Positions 1 through 11,495 of a stretch of DNA of 20,902 bases are shown piece after piece (within the stretch, counting starts at the first letter, position 1; every line of letters begins with the position of its first letter). Made by a program: the position numbers and the translations under genes. The stretch is taken from positions 1 through 20,902 of the forward strand of contig DATKEN010000006.1 of the NCBI GenBank assembly GCA_035512155.1, in the 5' to 3' direction. A model generated the notes under the pieces. The model was not told the origin of the DNA. It did no database searches and saw only the letters and a program-made list of their open reading frames with translations. The DNA is from JABCYV01 sp035512155. GTDB taxonomy: Bacteria; Acidobacteriota; Terriglobia; Terriglobales; Acidobacteriaceae.

Positions 1-612
1 ACGTACGGAATTTATCAGAAGCCGTCCAACGGCGCCCGGAAAGAGGAACTCATTTTCACCGACGCGGCCACGAAGTTCACCAGCAGTTGGTCGGCCGACG
101 GAAAGTATGTGCTGTTTGACCGGGTCGATCCGCAACCGAAAGGGAAAACCGCGGTTTGGGTGCTACCGATGTTTGGCGATCACAAACCCTTTCCGTTAAT
201 CGCGACGGACTTCGATGACAATCTCGGCCAGTTCTCTCCGGATGGCAAGTGGGTGGCCTACGTCTCTAACGAATCCGGCAAGAGTGAGATTTATGCCGTC
301 GCCTTCCCTACTCCAGCAGCCCGCTTTCAGATTTCCACGAGGGGTGGAGATAACCCCCAGTGGCGCCGAGATGGCAAAGAGTTGTTCTATACGGATCCTG
401 ACAATCGCCTGATGGCGGTGGACATAGCTGCACACGGCGAGAGTCTGGAAGTCGGCACGCCCCACTCGTTGTTCGCTCCCCGACTGCAGGCCGTGAACCC
501 ACCATGTGCAGTGCTGGCCGATGGAAAGCGCTTCTTAGTCAATGAACAGCCACCGCAAAGTGCTTCTTACCTGACGGTGATGTTCAACTGGGACGCTGAT
601 CTGAAGAAATAG
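1..612 (+). CDS. C-terminal part of a PD40/TolB-like beta-propeller protein, probably a Ser/Thr protein kinase (5' truncated by window edge)
   Basis: Frame 1 is open from the first base to a TAG at 610-612, so this is the 3' end of a longer gene. The translation carries repeated propeller-blade signatures of the PD40/WD40-like type: 'SWSADGKYVLFDR', 'QFSPDGKWVAYVSNESG' followed by 'EIYAVAFP', and 'PQWRRDGKELFYTDPD'. The last residues, 'TVMFNWDADLKK', resemble the ending of many acidobacterial proteins that join an N-terminal Ser/Thr kinase to a C-terminal propeller. The kinase domain itself is not in the window, so kinase identity is inferred from family habit. A free-standing TolB-like protein is the alternative. 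The GTG at 109 is internal and should not be taken as the start. The 3' end overlaps the convergent permease remnant by about 29 bases. Confidence 0.8.
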   Translation, partial: TYGIYQKPSNGARKEELIFTDAATKFTSSWSADGKYVLFDRVDPQPKGKTAVWVLPMFGDHKPFPLIATDFDDNLGQFSPDGKWVAYVSNESGKSEIYAVAFPTPAARFQISTRGGDNPQWRRDGKELFYTDPDNRLMAVDIAAHGESLEVGTPHSLFAPRLQAVNPPCAVLADGKRFLVNEQPPQSASYLTVMFNWDADLKK

Positions 613-832
613 GCGCTGCCACGGAATTCCTCCTCTTCACCACGAAAAGATAGACGGGATAGCTGAGGACGATGAAGACCAGTGTGAACAAGCTGTGTTT
701 GATATCGCTGATCACAGACGCAATCGGAAAGCCTGCCGACGCCAGCAGTACTCCTAAGCTAGTCCAAGGATAGCCCCACACCTTGAAAGGCCGTGGCAGA
801 TCCGGCTCTCTGCGTGCGGTCAGGGGAGATTT
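584..832 (-). pseudogene. Remnant of an APC-family amino-acid permease (C-terminal about 82 codons only)
   Basis: On the minus strand, from about 832 down to a TGA at 584-586, the translation reads 'ARREPDLPRPFKVWGYPWTS', then two hydrophobic stretches and a basic end 'YLFVVKRRNS'. This is the usual ending of APC-superfamily amino-acid permeases: a cytoplasmic loop with RxxPDLPRPF and VxGYP, then the last two membrane helices. Upstream of about 832 the frame runs into the 3' end of the diguanylate cyclase gene with no permease sequence, so roughly the first 80% of a normal 450-500 residue permease is absent. No start codon with a ribosome binding site precedes the homologous part. I read it as a deletion scar, not a functional small protein. 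Confidence 0.6.
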
Positions 833-858
833 TTCAGGTGCAGAGCGTGGTGTCTCGA

Positions 859-2730
859 CTAGCCGAGTTTGAGCGGGGCGTCTGCCGGCAGATCGGAAGC
901 CGGGCTCGCGGTCAGAATCGCGGTGGTGCAACCGGTCTCATAATCCTTCAAAATGGTGACCGGATTCATGGTCTTTACCAAGTTGACTTCGCCGGGTTCT
1001 CCCTCCAGCAGGTTTTCGACGATTGTTTTTGTGCCTTCAACCACGGGTTCATCGGGTGGAAGAATGCCCACGCTCTGATTTCTTCCCCAAGTCTTGGCCA
1101 GATACATGGCGCGATCGGCCAAATCAATCACTTCCTCAGCACAGAGCCAGTCGACATCGTTCTTGCTCCAGGGATAAGGCGCCCACCCAATGGAGCAGGT
1201 TTTGCGGACTTTAATGCCATGACCCAAGTCGAAGGGCTCGGCTGCGGTGACCTCCAGAATGCGGCTACAGAATGGGGAGGCGCCAGAGCGGTCGGCTGAC
1301 CGGCTTACTATCACGAACTCTTCCCCGCCCCAGCGGACCAGCACGTCCGACTTGCGCATCACACGGCCGAGGCGCTCGGCAAACTTGCGCAGCAGTTCGT
1401 CGCCGGCTACGTGGCCATGCTCGTCGTTGACTCGCTTGAAGAAATCTACGTCGACCATGAAGAACATAAGGTCACGATGGTCGACGGGATGAAGACGCGA
1501 TCCCTCGCTGCGCTGGTAGTCGCGCAAGACCTGACCGACGTCGGCTGCCAGCGTCTCCTCGAGGTAGCGACGATTGCGGACTCGGGTCAGGGGATCGGTG
1601 AGCGAAGCTTCCTGCAATTCAAAGTTTTTTCGGGCAAGTTCGGTGCTGTGCTCACGCAGCAGCTTTTCCTTAATAAGCAGGTCGTCCTGCAGGCCGTGCA
1701 TCTTATCGAGGTTTCGTTGGGTGGCGGAAAGCAGCAACAGCAATTCGCGGTCCTGCAAGTATTGTTTTAGAGAGACACACGCGGCCAGGGCGAAACCGGT
1801 AAGTAGCGAGATGACCAGACGCGAGGTGTGGATATGCGAATCCGAATTTGGCCAGAAGACCTCCCAAACGCCCATCAAAGGAACAGAGAGAACGGCAACC
1901 ATCACCAGCTGTGGCGCCAGGCCAATGGTGCGGTTGCGATTCTCAATTGTGCTGTCGGGATCTGCTTTGAGATCCGCCGCTTTGAATCCGACCCAGATGA
2001 ACCAGCAGGCGGCCGCCGCCATAGGAACGTCATAGAGGCTTCCGGAGTGGTACAAGCCCATATCGATCGCGGTGTTGGCCCATTGCGAGCCGAACGCGTA
2101 CAAGCACGCGGCCACGAAGAGATTCAGATAGATTGCCTTCCACAGTCCCTTAGCGCGCACCACCAGGATCCCTAGAGTCAAGAGGAAGACGAGATTTTCC
2201 AGAAAATACAACATACTGTAGCGGAGACCATAGACGCTGCTATCCCGAGACAGGAACTGGTACGGGGCCACGACGTAGGCGTAAAGAAAAACCCACCAGA
2301 GCAATAAAAGAAGCAGATTCAAAGTCTGCAAATAGAGTTTGCGGCGTCCCTGCGGCTGGTCGGGACGCAGAACGACCGCCGCCATCAGCGGCACGATGTG
2401 GATGAACAGTGCGGGATCGCCGATCGAGTCGTCAGGCATGGCCTTACGGATGAGGACTTCGTAGTAGAGCCACGCCCACACACTGATCGCCCACAGGAAG
2501 CCGCTGCCTGCCAGAAATGCCCAGAAGACACGAATTTGGCCTTTGCTTCGCAGGGCATTGCGGGTCATGACGGCGATGGCGAACAGGACCAGCACAAACA
2601 TGCTGATGTCCTCTTGCGCGGTCGCCAGAAACCCTGGCTTCAGCGTAAGAGCGAGCACAACTTGCTCCAGGACTAGTGCGCCCGAAGCAGCGATCCACCA
2701 GTGCGGACGAATTTTCATCTCAGCGTGCAT
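859..2730 (-). CDS. Membrane-bound diguanylate cyclase (GGDEF domain with polytopic sensor region)
   Basis: Predicted to make cyclic di-GMP from two GTP at the inner membrane. Residues are numbered from the ATG at 2730. About ten hydrophobic segments fill roughly residues 10-325. A charged, probably coiled-coil linker (about 327-377) follows. The GGDEF domain starts at 'TDPLTRVRNRRY' (about 378-389), has 'VDVDFFKRVND', and carries the active-site signature GGEEF at 468-472. An RxxD product-inhibition site (RKSD, 459-462) lies exactly five residues before the signature, so feedback inhibition by c-di-GMP is expected. A tail of about 65 residues after the domain resembles nothing I know. The frame stays open to an ATG at 2829, but those 33 extra residues are not membrane-like. 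No Shine-Dalgarno is clear at 2829, 2730 or 2718, so the start is uncertain. Confidence 0.85.
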   Translation of the reverse strand: MHAEMKIRPHWWIAASGALVLEQVVLALTLKPGFLATAQEDISMFVLVLFAIAVMTRNALRSKGQIRVFWAFLAGSGFLWAISVWAWLYYEVLIRKAMPDDSIGDPALFIHIVPLMAAVVLRPDQPQGRRKLYLQTLNLLLLLLWWVFLYAYVVAPYQFLSRDSSVYGLRYSMLYFLENLVFLLTLGILVVRAKGLWKAIYLNLFVAACLYAFGSQWANTAIDMGLYHSGSLYDVPMAAAACWFIWVGFKAADLKADPDSTIENRNRTIGLAPQLVMVAVLSVPLMGVWEVFWPNSDSHIHTSRLVISLLTGFALAACVSLKQYLQDRELLLLLSATQRNLDKMHGLQDDLLIKEKLLREHSTELARKNFELQEASLTDPLTRVRNRRYLEETLAADVGQVLRDYQRSEGSRLHPVDHRDLMFFMVDVDFFKRVNDEHGHVAGDELLRKFAERLGRVMRKSDVLVRWGGEEFVIVSRSADRSGASPFCSRILEVTAAEPFDLGHGIKVRKTCSIGWAPYPWSKNDVDWLCAEEVIDLADRAMYLAKTWGRNQSVGILPPDEPVVEGTKTIVENLLEGEPGEVNLVKTMNPVTILKDYETGCTTAILTASPASDLPADAPLKLG

Positions 2731-2874
2731 ATCGAAGACACACCACGCCGGCGTGGAGCGCAAGCCGGTTGGCAAAGGCGGTCCGCACGATTCGCGGACA
2801 CACGACCACCTCGCGCCCTTCCAAGACATCGAATATCAATTTGTTAGGTGAATCTTATCTGACTGGCACGGCGG

Positions 2875-2893
2875 AAAAAGTAACCCACGGGGT
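2875..2893 (-). terminator. Possible weak rho-independent terminator downstream of secA
   Basis: Read on the minus strand, a short ACCC-CGT-GGGT hairpin (plus 2883-2893) lies about 55 bases after the secA stop and is followed shortly by a run of five T (plus 2875-2879). The stem is only four base pairs with a mismatch outside it, so this is tentative. The surrounding gap between secA and the diguanylate cyclase (2731-2947) holds nothing else I can support. Confidence 0.3.
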
Positions 2894-2947
2894 AAGCCGG
2901 ATTACCAACGTAACCGTTAGAAACCATCGAACCAGATTATTTGCGAG

Positions 2948-5953
<3,006 letters not shown>

Positions 5954-5962
5954 ATCTGGAGT

Positions 5963-5967
5963 TCCTT
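5963..5967 (-). promoter_or_regulatory. Ribosome binding site that fixes the secA TTG start
   Basis: AAGGA on the minus strand, nine bases before the TTG at 5953. No ATG or GTG with a comparable site lies nearby in frame, so the site supports the non-ATG start. Confidence 0.6.
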
Positions 5968-6039
5968 CGCGGGCGCACCCCGACTGGTCTGTTAGAAGCC
6001 TAGCACATTAGATGCAGTCCAAGGGACGTTGGCGCTAAC

Positions 6040-6054
6040 CCCCAGTTACTGGGG
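6040..6054. promoter_or_regulatory. Perfect 6-3-6 dyad (CCCCAG-TTA-CTGGGG) between secA and the divergent lipid gene
   Basis: The 138-base divergent gap (5954-6091) contains a perfect inverted repeat of six base pairs around a three-base centre. It lies 86 bases from the secA start and 37 bases from the start at 6092. It could be an operator or the hairpin of a 5' leader. I cannot pick a convincing -35/-10 pair for either gene. A TAAGAT at 6074-6079 is a possible -10 for the rightward gene but has no matching -35. Confidence 0.35.
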
Positions 6055-6091
6055 TCTCCACAGCGTTCTCATGTAAGATTTCCCGCTGACG

Positions 6092-8899
6092 ATGCCGACC
6101 TTCTACGACCGCTTCCGCGAATGCGCCGAGCGCTGGCCGCAAAATCGCGCGCTGGAAATTCAGCGGCGTGATCGCACCGAAAGCTACACCTACGCGGAGA
6201 CTCGGCAGAAGGCGGAATCGGTTGGACGCTGGCTGGTGGAAAATGGGTTTCAGAGCGGCGCTCGGCTGGCGATTCTCGCCGACAATCATCCGCGGTGGGT
6301 TGCCGCTTATCTTGGAGCGATTGCGGCGGGCTGCACCGCGGTTCCCCTGGACACAGCGTTTCGCGTCGACCAGGTCGCGAAGTTGCTGAAAGACAGTGGC
6401 AGTTCGTTATTGTTCGCGGACGCCAAGAATCTTCCTATCGCGCAGTCCGCGGTTGCCGAGCTAGACATTCCTATCGTGCTGGTAAGTGGGGGTGAATCAT
6501 CACCGGCGACGCCGGCCGGCGAACAGAATTCAGCCCGAGCAGGGCAGAAATCTGCACCCACACGCACAATCCTCGCCCAACCTGTAGCAAACCTCGATAG
6601 TATTTTCGCATCAGGGCCGGGCAACTTCACTCCGGTTGAATCTTCCACCGACAACCTTGCTTCCCTGCTTTACACCTCGGGAACAACCGCCGATCCCAAA
6701 GGCGTGATGCTCACCCACGCCAACTTGCTGGGCGAGGTCGAGTCCGTATTCGCCCGGCTCGATATCGGTCCCGACGATGCGGTTCTCGGAGTGCTCCCGC
6801 TGTTTCACGTACTTTCGCAGATGGCCAACCTGCTGCTGCCTCTGGTGAAGGGCGCGCGGGTTGTGTATCTGGAAACACTCAATACCACCGAGCTTCTGCG
6901 AGCGTTGCAGGAACGGCAGATCACCGCGTTCGCCGTGGTGCCACAGTTTTTTTACCTGATCCACGACCGCATCTTCAAAGAAATACAGAAGCGCGGCAGC
7001 TTAGCGCGGCGCGCGCTGCGGGCCCTGATGACAATCACGCGCTTCGCCCGCCGCTTGGGCTGGAACACGGGGAGGCTCTTTTTCCGGCCTATCCACAAGA
7101 CGTTCGGGGACAAGATGCGCTATCTGATAACCGGCGGCTCACGTTTTGATCCCCAGATCGGACGGGATTTCTACGCGCTGGGGATTGATGTGTTGCAGGC
7201 CTACGGCTTAACCGAAACGACTGGCGCTGCTTTCCTAACCGTTCCGAAGGACAACGTGATTGGCTCGGTGGGACCACCGCTACCCGGCGTGGAAGGAAAA
7301 ATTATCGATCCGCGACCGCAGGAAGAAGGTGGTCCCGCAACCGGCGAAATCGCGATCCGTGGCGCAGTCGTGATGAAGGGATACTGGAACCGTCCGGAGG
7401 CAACCGCTGCTGTTCTGAAAAATGGCTGGCTCTTGACGGGTGACCTGGGGCACTTTGACGCTCGCAGCAATCTGGTCATCACCGGCCGCAAGAAAGACGT
7501 GATCGTTCTCAGTAATGGCAAGAACATCTATCCGGAAGAGATCGAAGCGCATTATTCGAAATCGCCCTACATCAAGGAAATGTGCGTGATGGGGTTGGAG
7601 GCAAAGCCGGGCGATCCTACGTCGGAGCGGCTACATGCCGTGATCGTGCCGAATTTCGAGATGCTCAAGCGGCAAAGGATTAGCAATGCGAAGGAAGTCA
7701 TTCGTTTCGACATTGAAACCTTCTCGGCGCAAGTGCCGTCGACCAAACGCATCGGCAGTTATGAAATCTGGCCAGAGGACCTACCTCACACCACGACCCG
7801 GAAGCTGAAGCGCTTCGAAATTGAGAAGCGGGTGCGGGCGAACCAGGCGCGGGGTCAGTCGGACGATTCGGAAGTTGCGTCCGAGCGTCCGCTGAGCGCC
7901 GACGATACAGCGTGGCTGGAGCAGCCCGAAGTACAGGGCGCGCTGAAGATTGTTCGCGAGTCTGCCAAATCGGCTCCCGACGTGATTCGCCCCGGCGATA
8001 ATCTGGAACTCGATCTGGGGTTTGATTCGATGCAGCGAGTCGAACTGCTCGTCACACTGGAAGAAGAGCTCGGCGGCGACGTGGAGGAGTCACGCCTGGC
8101 TGACATCTACACTGTGCGCGAACTGGTGGATACAGTGCGGGAAAGCGCTGCCTCCGGAAAAACAGCTTCCCGCACCCAAGCTGGTGGCTGGAGAGTGCTG
8201 TTGCAACAGGAATCGACCGATCCGGAGGTACTTGCCCTCGCCTCCCCGGGACGCTTCGCCGAGCACGTCTTTTATGTTTTGAGTCGCCTGATAGAGATCT
8301 TCGCTTCCGATCGGTTGAGCCTGTGCGTTAGCGGCCTGGAAAAGCTTCCTGGGCACGGCCCCTACATCATTTCTTCGAATCACCAGAGCTTTGTCGATCC
8401 TGTAATACTGAGCAGTGTTTTGCCTTGGTCCGCCTTTCGCGATTTGTTTTCGGGGGGAACGAGTGAGATTTTTGGTTCGGGTCCAATGCGCGTTCTGGCC
8501 CGCTGGCTGCGCGTAATGGTGCTGGATCCGGACGCCAACCTGGTTTCCGCAATGCGCGCCGGCATTTTCGGCTTGCGGCATGGACGGATTATGATTCTCT
8601 ACCCGGAAGGCGAGCGCAGCATTGACGGCACGCCACGGATATTCAAGAAGGGCGCCGCGATTCTTTCCATCCACGCGCAAGTGCCAATCGTTCCGGTTGC
8701 GATTGAAGGCTTTTACGAGGTCTGGCCTCGGGGAAAGAAGTTTTTTCAGAAGTTTGCGCCCGTGCGTATGAGATTTGGTGATCCTATCTATCCGCCACCC
8801 GAGTCAGAAGCCTCTGAAGCAACTTACGAGCGCCTCACTGCCGAACTGAGAGCGCGGGTGCTGGCCATGTGGGAAGAGTTGCGCGCTGAACGTCGCTGA
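6092..8899 (+). CDS. Three-module lipid enzyme: AMP-binding acyl synthetase, acyl-carrier domain and PlsC-type acyltransferase
   Basis: 935 residues. Module 1 (about 1-580) is an ANL-superfamily acyl-adenylating enzyme, with the phosphate loop 'YTSGTTADPKGV' (194-205), 'YGLTETTG' (371-378), 'TGDLGHFD' (449-456), 'GRKKDVIVLSNGKNIYPEE' (465-483) and a C-terminal catalytic-lysine region 'TTTRKLKRFE'. Module 2 (about 605-685) is a carrier domain with 'LGFDSMQRVEL'; Ser646 is the expected phosphopantetheine site. Module 3 (about 740-930) is a PlsC/LPLAT acyltransferase with 'NHQSFVD' (763-769) and 'YPEGERS' (837-843). The likely job is to activate a fatty acid, load it on the built-in carrier and transfer it to a lysophospholipid or glycerol phosphate at the inner membrane. 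E. coli Aas pairs the two catalytic activities in the reverse order. The substrate is inferred. No strong ribosome binding site precedes the ATG. Confidence 0.88.
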   Translation: MPTFYDRFRECAERWPQNRALEIQRRDRTESYTYAETRQKAESVGRWLVENGFQSGARLAILADNHPRWVAAYLGAIAAGCTAVPLDTAFRVDQVAKLLKDSGSSLLFADAKNLPIAQSAVAELDIPIVLVSGGESSPATPAGEQNSARAGQKSAPTRTILAQPVANLDSIFASGPGNFTPVESSTDNLASLLYTSGTTADPKGVMLTHANLLGEVESVFARLDIGPDDAVLGVLPLFHVLSQMANLLLPLVKGARVVYLETLNTTELLRALQERQITAFAVVPQFFYLIHDRIFKEIQKRGSLARRALRALMTITRFARRLGWNTGRLFFRPIHKTFGDKMRYLITGGSRFDPQIGRDFYALGIDVLQAYGLTETTGAAFLTVPKDNVIGSVGPPLPGVEGKIIDPRPQEEGGPATGEIAIRGAVVMKGYWNRPEATAAVLKNGWLLTGDLGHFDARSNLVITGRKKDVIVLSNGKNIYPEEIEAHYSKSPYIKEMCVMGLEAKPGDPTSERLHAVIVPNFEMLKRQRISNAKEVIRFDIETFSAQVPSTKRIGSYEIWPEDLPHTTTRKLKRFEIEKRVRANQARGQSDDSEVASERPLSADDTAWLEQPEVQGALKIVRESAKSAPDVIRPGDNLELDLGFDSMQRVELLVTLEEELGGDVEESRLADIYTVRELVDTVRESAASGKTASRTQAGGWRVLLQQESTDPEVLALASPGRFAEHVFYVLSRLIEIFASDRLSLCVSGLEKLPGHGPYIISSNHQSFVDPVILSSVLPWSAFRDLFSGGTSEIFGSGPMRVLARWLRVMVLDPDANLVSAMRAGIFGLRHGRIMILYPEGERSIDGTPRIFKKGAAILSIHAQVPIVPVAIEGFYEVWPRGKKFFQKFAPVRMRFGDPIYPPPESEASEATYERLTAELRARVLAMWEELRAERR

Positions 8900-8937
8900 T
8901 GGCAGGAAGTTACTTGGAGGAACACTCTGGGCCGGCG

Positions 8938-9387
8938 TCAGCGCAGGACTGGGGTTGCATTCGAGGCGACACAGACCCACTTCCCGTCTTTGTAAATCCA
9001 GGTATCGACAAAGCGTTCGCGCCGTACGTAGGACTTCCCTGCTTCGATTCCCTTGGCGCGAAATACTCCAGTCGCGACGGCGGCATTCCCGTACACATGC
9101 ACGTGCATCGATTCGGGCGCAACTTGCTGCTCTTGGGAGTTGCTGGCCTTTATGCTTGAAAGAAACTCGGCTTTGGATTGCACCGTGCCGTCATCGTTAA
9201 TCAGCACCATCTCATTGTCGAGCAGAGCGTCCAGCCCCTTGGTGTCCCCGAGCTTGTAGGCCTGGTTCCAGGCCTTCTCTAACGCAATGATTCTAGATCG
9301 AACACTAGAAGGATCAGTGTTGTCTTGGCCCCGCGCCAGTAACGCGGTGGCACAGAGCAAAGCCAGCAGAAAACCGGTGAGTCTCAT
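8938..9387 (-). CDS. Secreted SnoaL/DUF4440-like (NTF2-fold) small protein
   Basis: 149 residues with a signal peptide ('MRLTGFLLALLCATALLARGQ', cut near ARG-Q) and one NTF2-like domain: 'IIALEKAWNQAYKLGDTKGL', 'LLDNEMVLINDDGTVQSKAE', and a strand-rich end 'RFVDTWIYKDGKWVCVASNA'. Such proteins are usually small periplasmic or extracellular cone-fold proteins of unknown ligand. I cannot assign an activity. The start at 9387 is chosen over the ATG at 9402 because GAGAGG (minus strand, plus 9395-9400) sits seven bases before it and because the promoter below would begin the transcript near 9402. It converges on the synthetase/acyltransferase gene with a 38-base gap in which I see no terminator. 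Confidence 0.8.
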   Translation of the reverse strand: MRLTGFLLALLCATALLARGQDNTDPSSVRSRIIALEKAWNQAYKLGDTKGLDALLDNEMVLINDDGTVQSKAEFLSSIKASNSQEQQVAPESMHVHVYGNAAVATGVFRAKGIEAGKSYVRRERFVDTWIYKDGKWVCVASNATPVLR

Positions 9388-9394
9388 AGTGCAA

Positions 9395-9400
9395 CCTCTC
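9395..9400 (-). promoter_or_regulatory. Ribosome binding site for the DUF4440-like gene
   Basis: GAGAGG on the minus strand, seven bases upstream of the ATG at 9387. It lies inside the extension that would be translated from the ATG at 9402, so it argues for the shorter protein. Confidence 0.65.
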
Positions 9401-9408
9401 ATACGCTG

Positions 9409-9437
9409 TATATAAATGGTATCTCTCCTCGCGGCAA
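9409..9437 (-). promoter_or_regulatory. Predicted sigma-70-type promoter for the DUF4440-like gene
   Basis: On the minus strand, TTGCCG (plus 9432-9437, 4/6 to consensus) is followed after 17 bases by TATATA (plus 9409-9414, 5/6). The transcript would start near 9402, giving a short leader that carries the GAGAGG ribosome binding site. The rest of the 9388-9526 gap shows no other feature I can support. Confidence 0.5.
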
Positions 9438-9526
9438 ATAGGCCGAGTTTGGTGAAACGAAAGTAACGAATCGCAGACCGAGAACAGCGAGAAGACTCAT
9501 ACTGGGAAACCGCTGCGGCCGCCGTC

Positions 9527-10443
<917 letters not shown>

Positions 10444-10447
<4 letters not shown>

Positions 10448-11364
10448 CTCGCCTTCGCTCTCGGATGATGCTTCTGATAAACATTCTTCAGTCGATCGAG
10501 TGCAAGGTGCGTATACACCTGCGTGGTTGAAATATCGGAATGCCCGAGGATCGTCTGTACGGTCCTCAAATCGGCGCCATTTTCCACCATGTGGGTGGCG
10601 CAACTGTGGCGCAACATATGCGGACTAGCGCTGCGACCAGTGCCGACGGAAGCCGCGCGCACCATTTGCCAGACCCGCTGGCGGGTAAGCTTTCGTGCAC
10701 CCCGCGCGAAAAATAGAAGCGGGGTGCTTTTGCCACTCATCAGCACCACGCGTGAATGTTTCATATACTCGGTCAAGGCGTCCTGAGCTGATCTTCCCAG
10801 CGGCACGATGCGCTCTTTGTCACCCTTGCCGCGCACCAACACATAACCGAGATCGAGTTTCAGATCTTCAAGCTTGACTCCGATGATTTCAGAAACTCGA
10901 AGCGCACCAGCGTAAAAAACCTCGAGCATGGCGCGGTCACGCGCGGCCAGCGCTTCGTCCTGCTTGCGCCTTGATGCCGACTGCGGGCGACTTAGTATCG
11001 CGTCCATTTCGTCGCGCGCGAGGGACTTGGGCAGCACTTTCCATTGCTTGGGTGAGTCGATATTGAGCGTGGGATCGTGTTCGATCAATTTGTCGAGTAG
11101 AAGGTAACGGTAGACATGGCGCAACGTCGAAAGCTTGCGCCCAACCGACCGGCCATCCACGGCGTTAGCAAACAACTGCTGGATGAAATCGCGCACGTCG
11201 TTCCGGCGCGCATTGAGCAACGTACGTTTGCGTTTCTGCAGAAATCCGGCGAACTGAGCAAGGTCGGAGGTGTATGCAGCAATCGTGAGCGGGGCCAGGC
11301 CTTTTTCTACTTTCAGGTAGTCGAGAAAGCAGGGGACGACGCGGGCATTGGCTTCGGAGGCCAC
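10444..11364 (-). CDS. xerD: Tyrosine recombinase, XerD-like
   Basis: 306 residues. Core-binding domain at the N-terminus ('CFLDYLKVEKGLAPLTIAAY', 12-31), then the catalytic domain with Arg156 ('YAGALRVSEI'), Lys180 ('VRGKGDKERIVPL'), His249 and Arg252 ('SPHMLRH'), His275 ('LGHSDISTTQVYTH') and the nucleophile Tyr284. The ending 'YQKHHPRAKAR' resembles XerD. The start codon is GTG at 11364; no strong ribosome binding site is seen, but the N-terminus fits the family. Its TGA overlaps the ATG of the XerC-like gene by four bases, so the two are probably translated together at a fixed ratio. The upstream gap of 131 bases holds the dispersed repeat. Confidence 0.9.
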
Positions 11365-11421
11365 AGCTTGAGTATGCGCATTATCGGACGCAGGGGAAAG
11401 TGATTAAGCGGGTGCGAGTCT

Positions 11422-11485
11422 CTTGTCATCCTGAGCGAAGTTGTCATCCGCTTGCGGATGGGCGGAAAGTCGAAAGATCCCTGCC
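11422..11485 (+). repeat. Dispersed CHPERS-type intergenic repeat with a small hairpin
   Basis: The gap between the DUF72 gene and xerD contains 'TTGTCATCCTGAGCGAAG' (about 11423-11440), then a second TTGTCATCC, and ends 'AAGTCGAAAGATCCCTGCC' (about 11467-11485). Translated, it gives the familiar spurious peptide style 'CHPERS'. Repeats of this kind are scattered between genes in many acidobacterial and other soil-bacterial genomes; that is from memory and was not searched. Inside, CATCCG-CTTG-CGGATG (11445-11460) is a perfect six-pair hairpin. Only one full copy is in the window. A short inverted match, CAGGATGACAG, lies at 13421-13431. Confidence 0.55.
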
Positions 11486-11495
11486 CTGTTTCACT

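Noticed and set aside
10448..10603. In-frame upstream extension of the XerC-like gene
   Set aside because: It runs inside the conserved catalytic end of the XerD-like gene. The ATGA overlap at 10444-10447 gives a normal-length protein.
11373..11392. AT-rich stretch TATGCGCATTATCGG near xerD, considered as a dif site
   Set aside because: It matches only part of one dif arm, and the second arm and the central hexamer are not recognisable.
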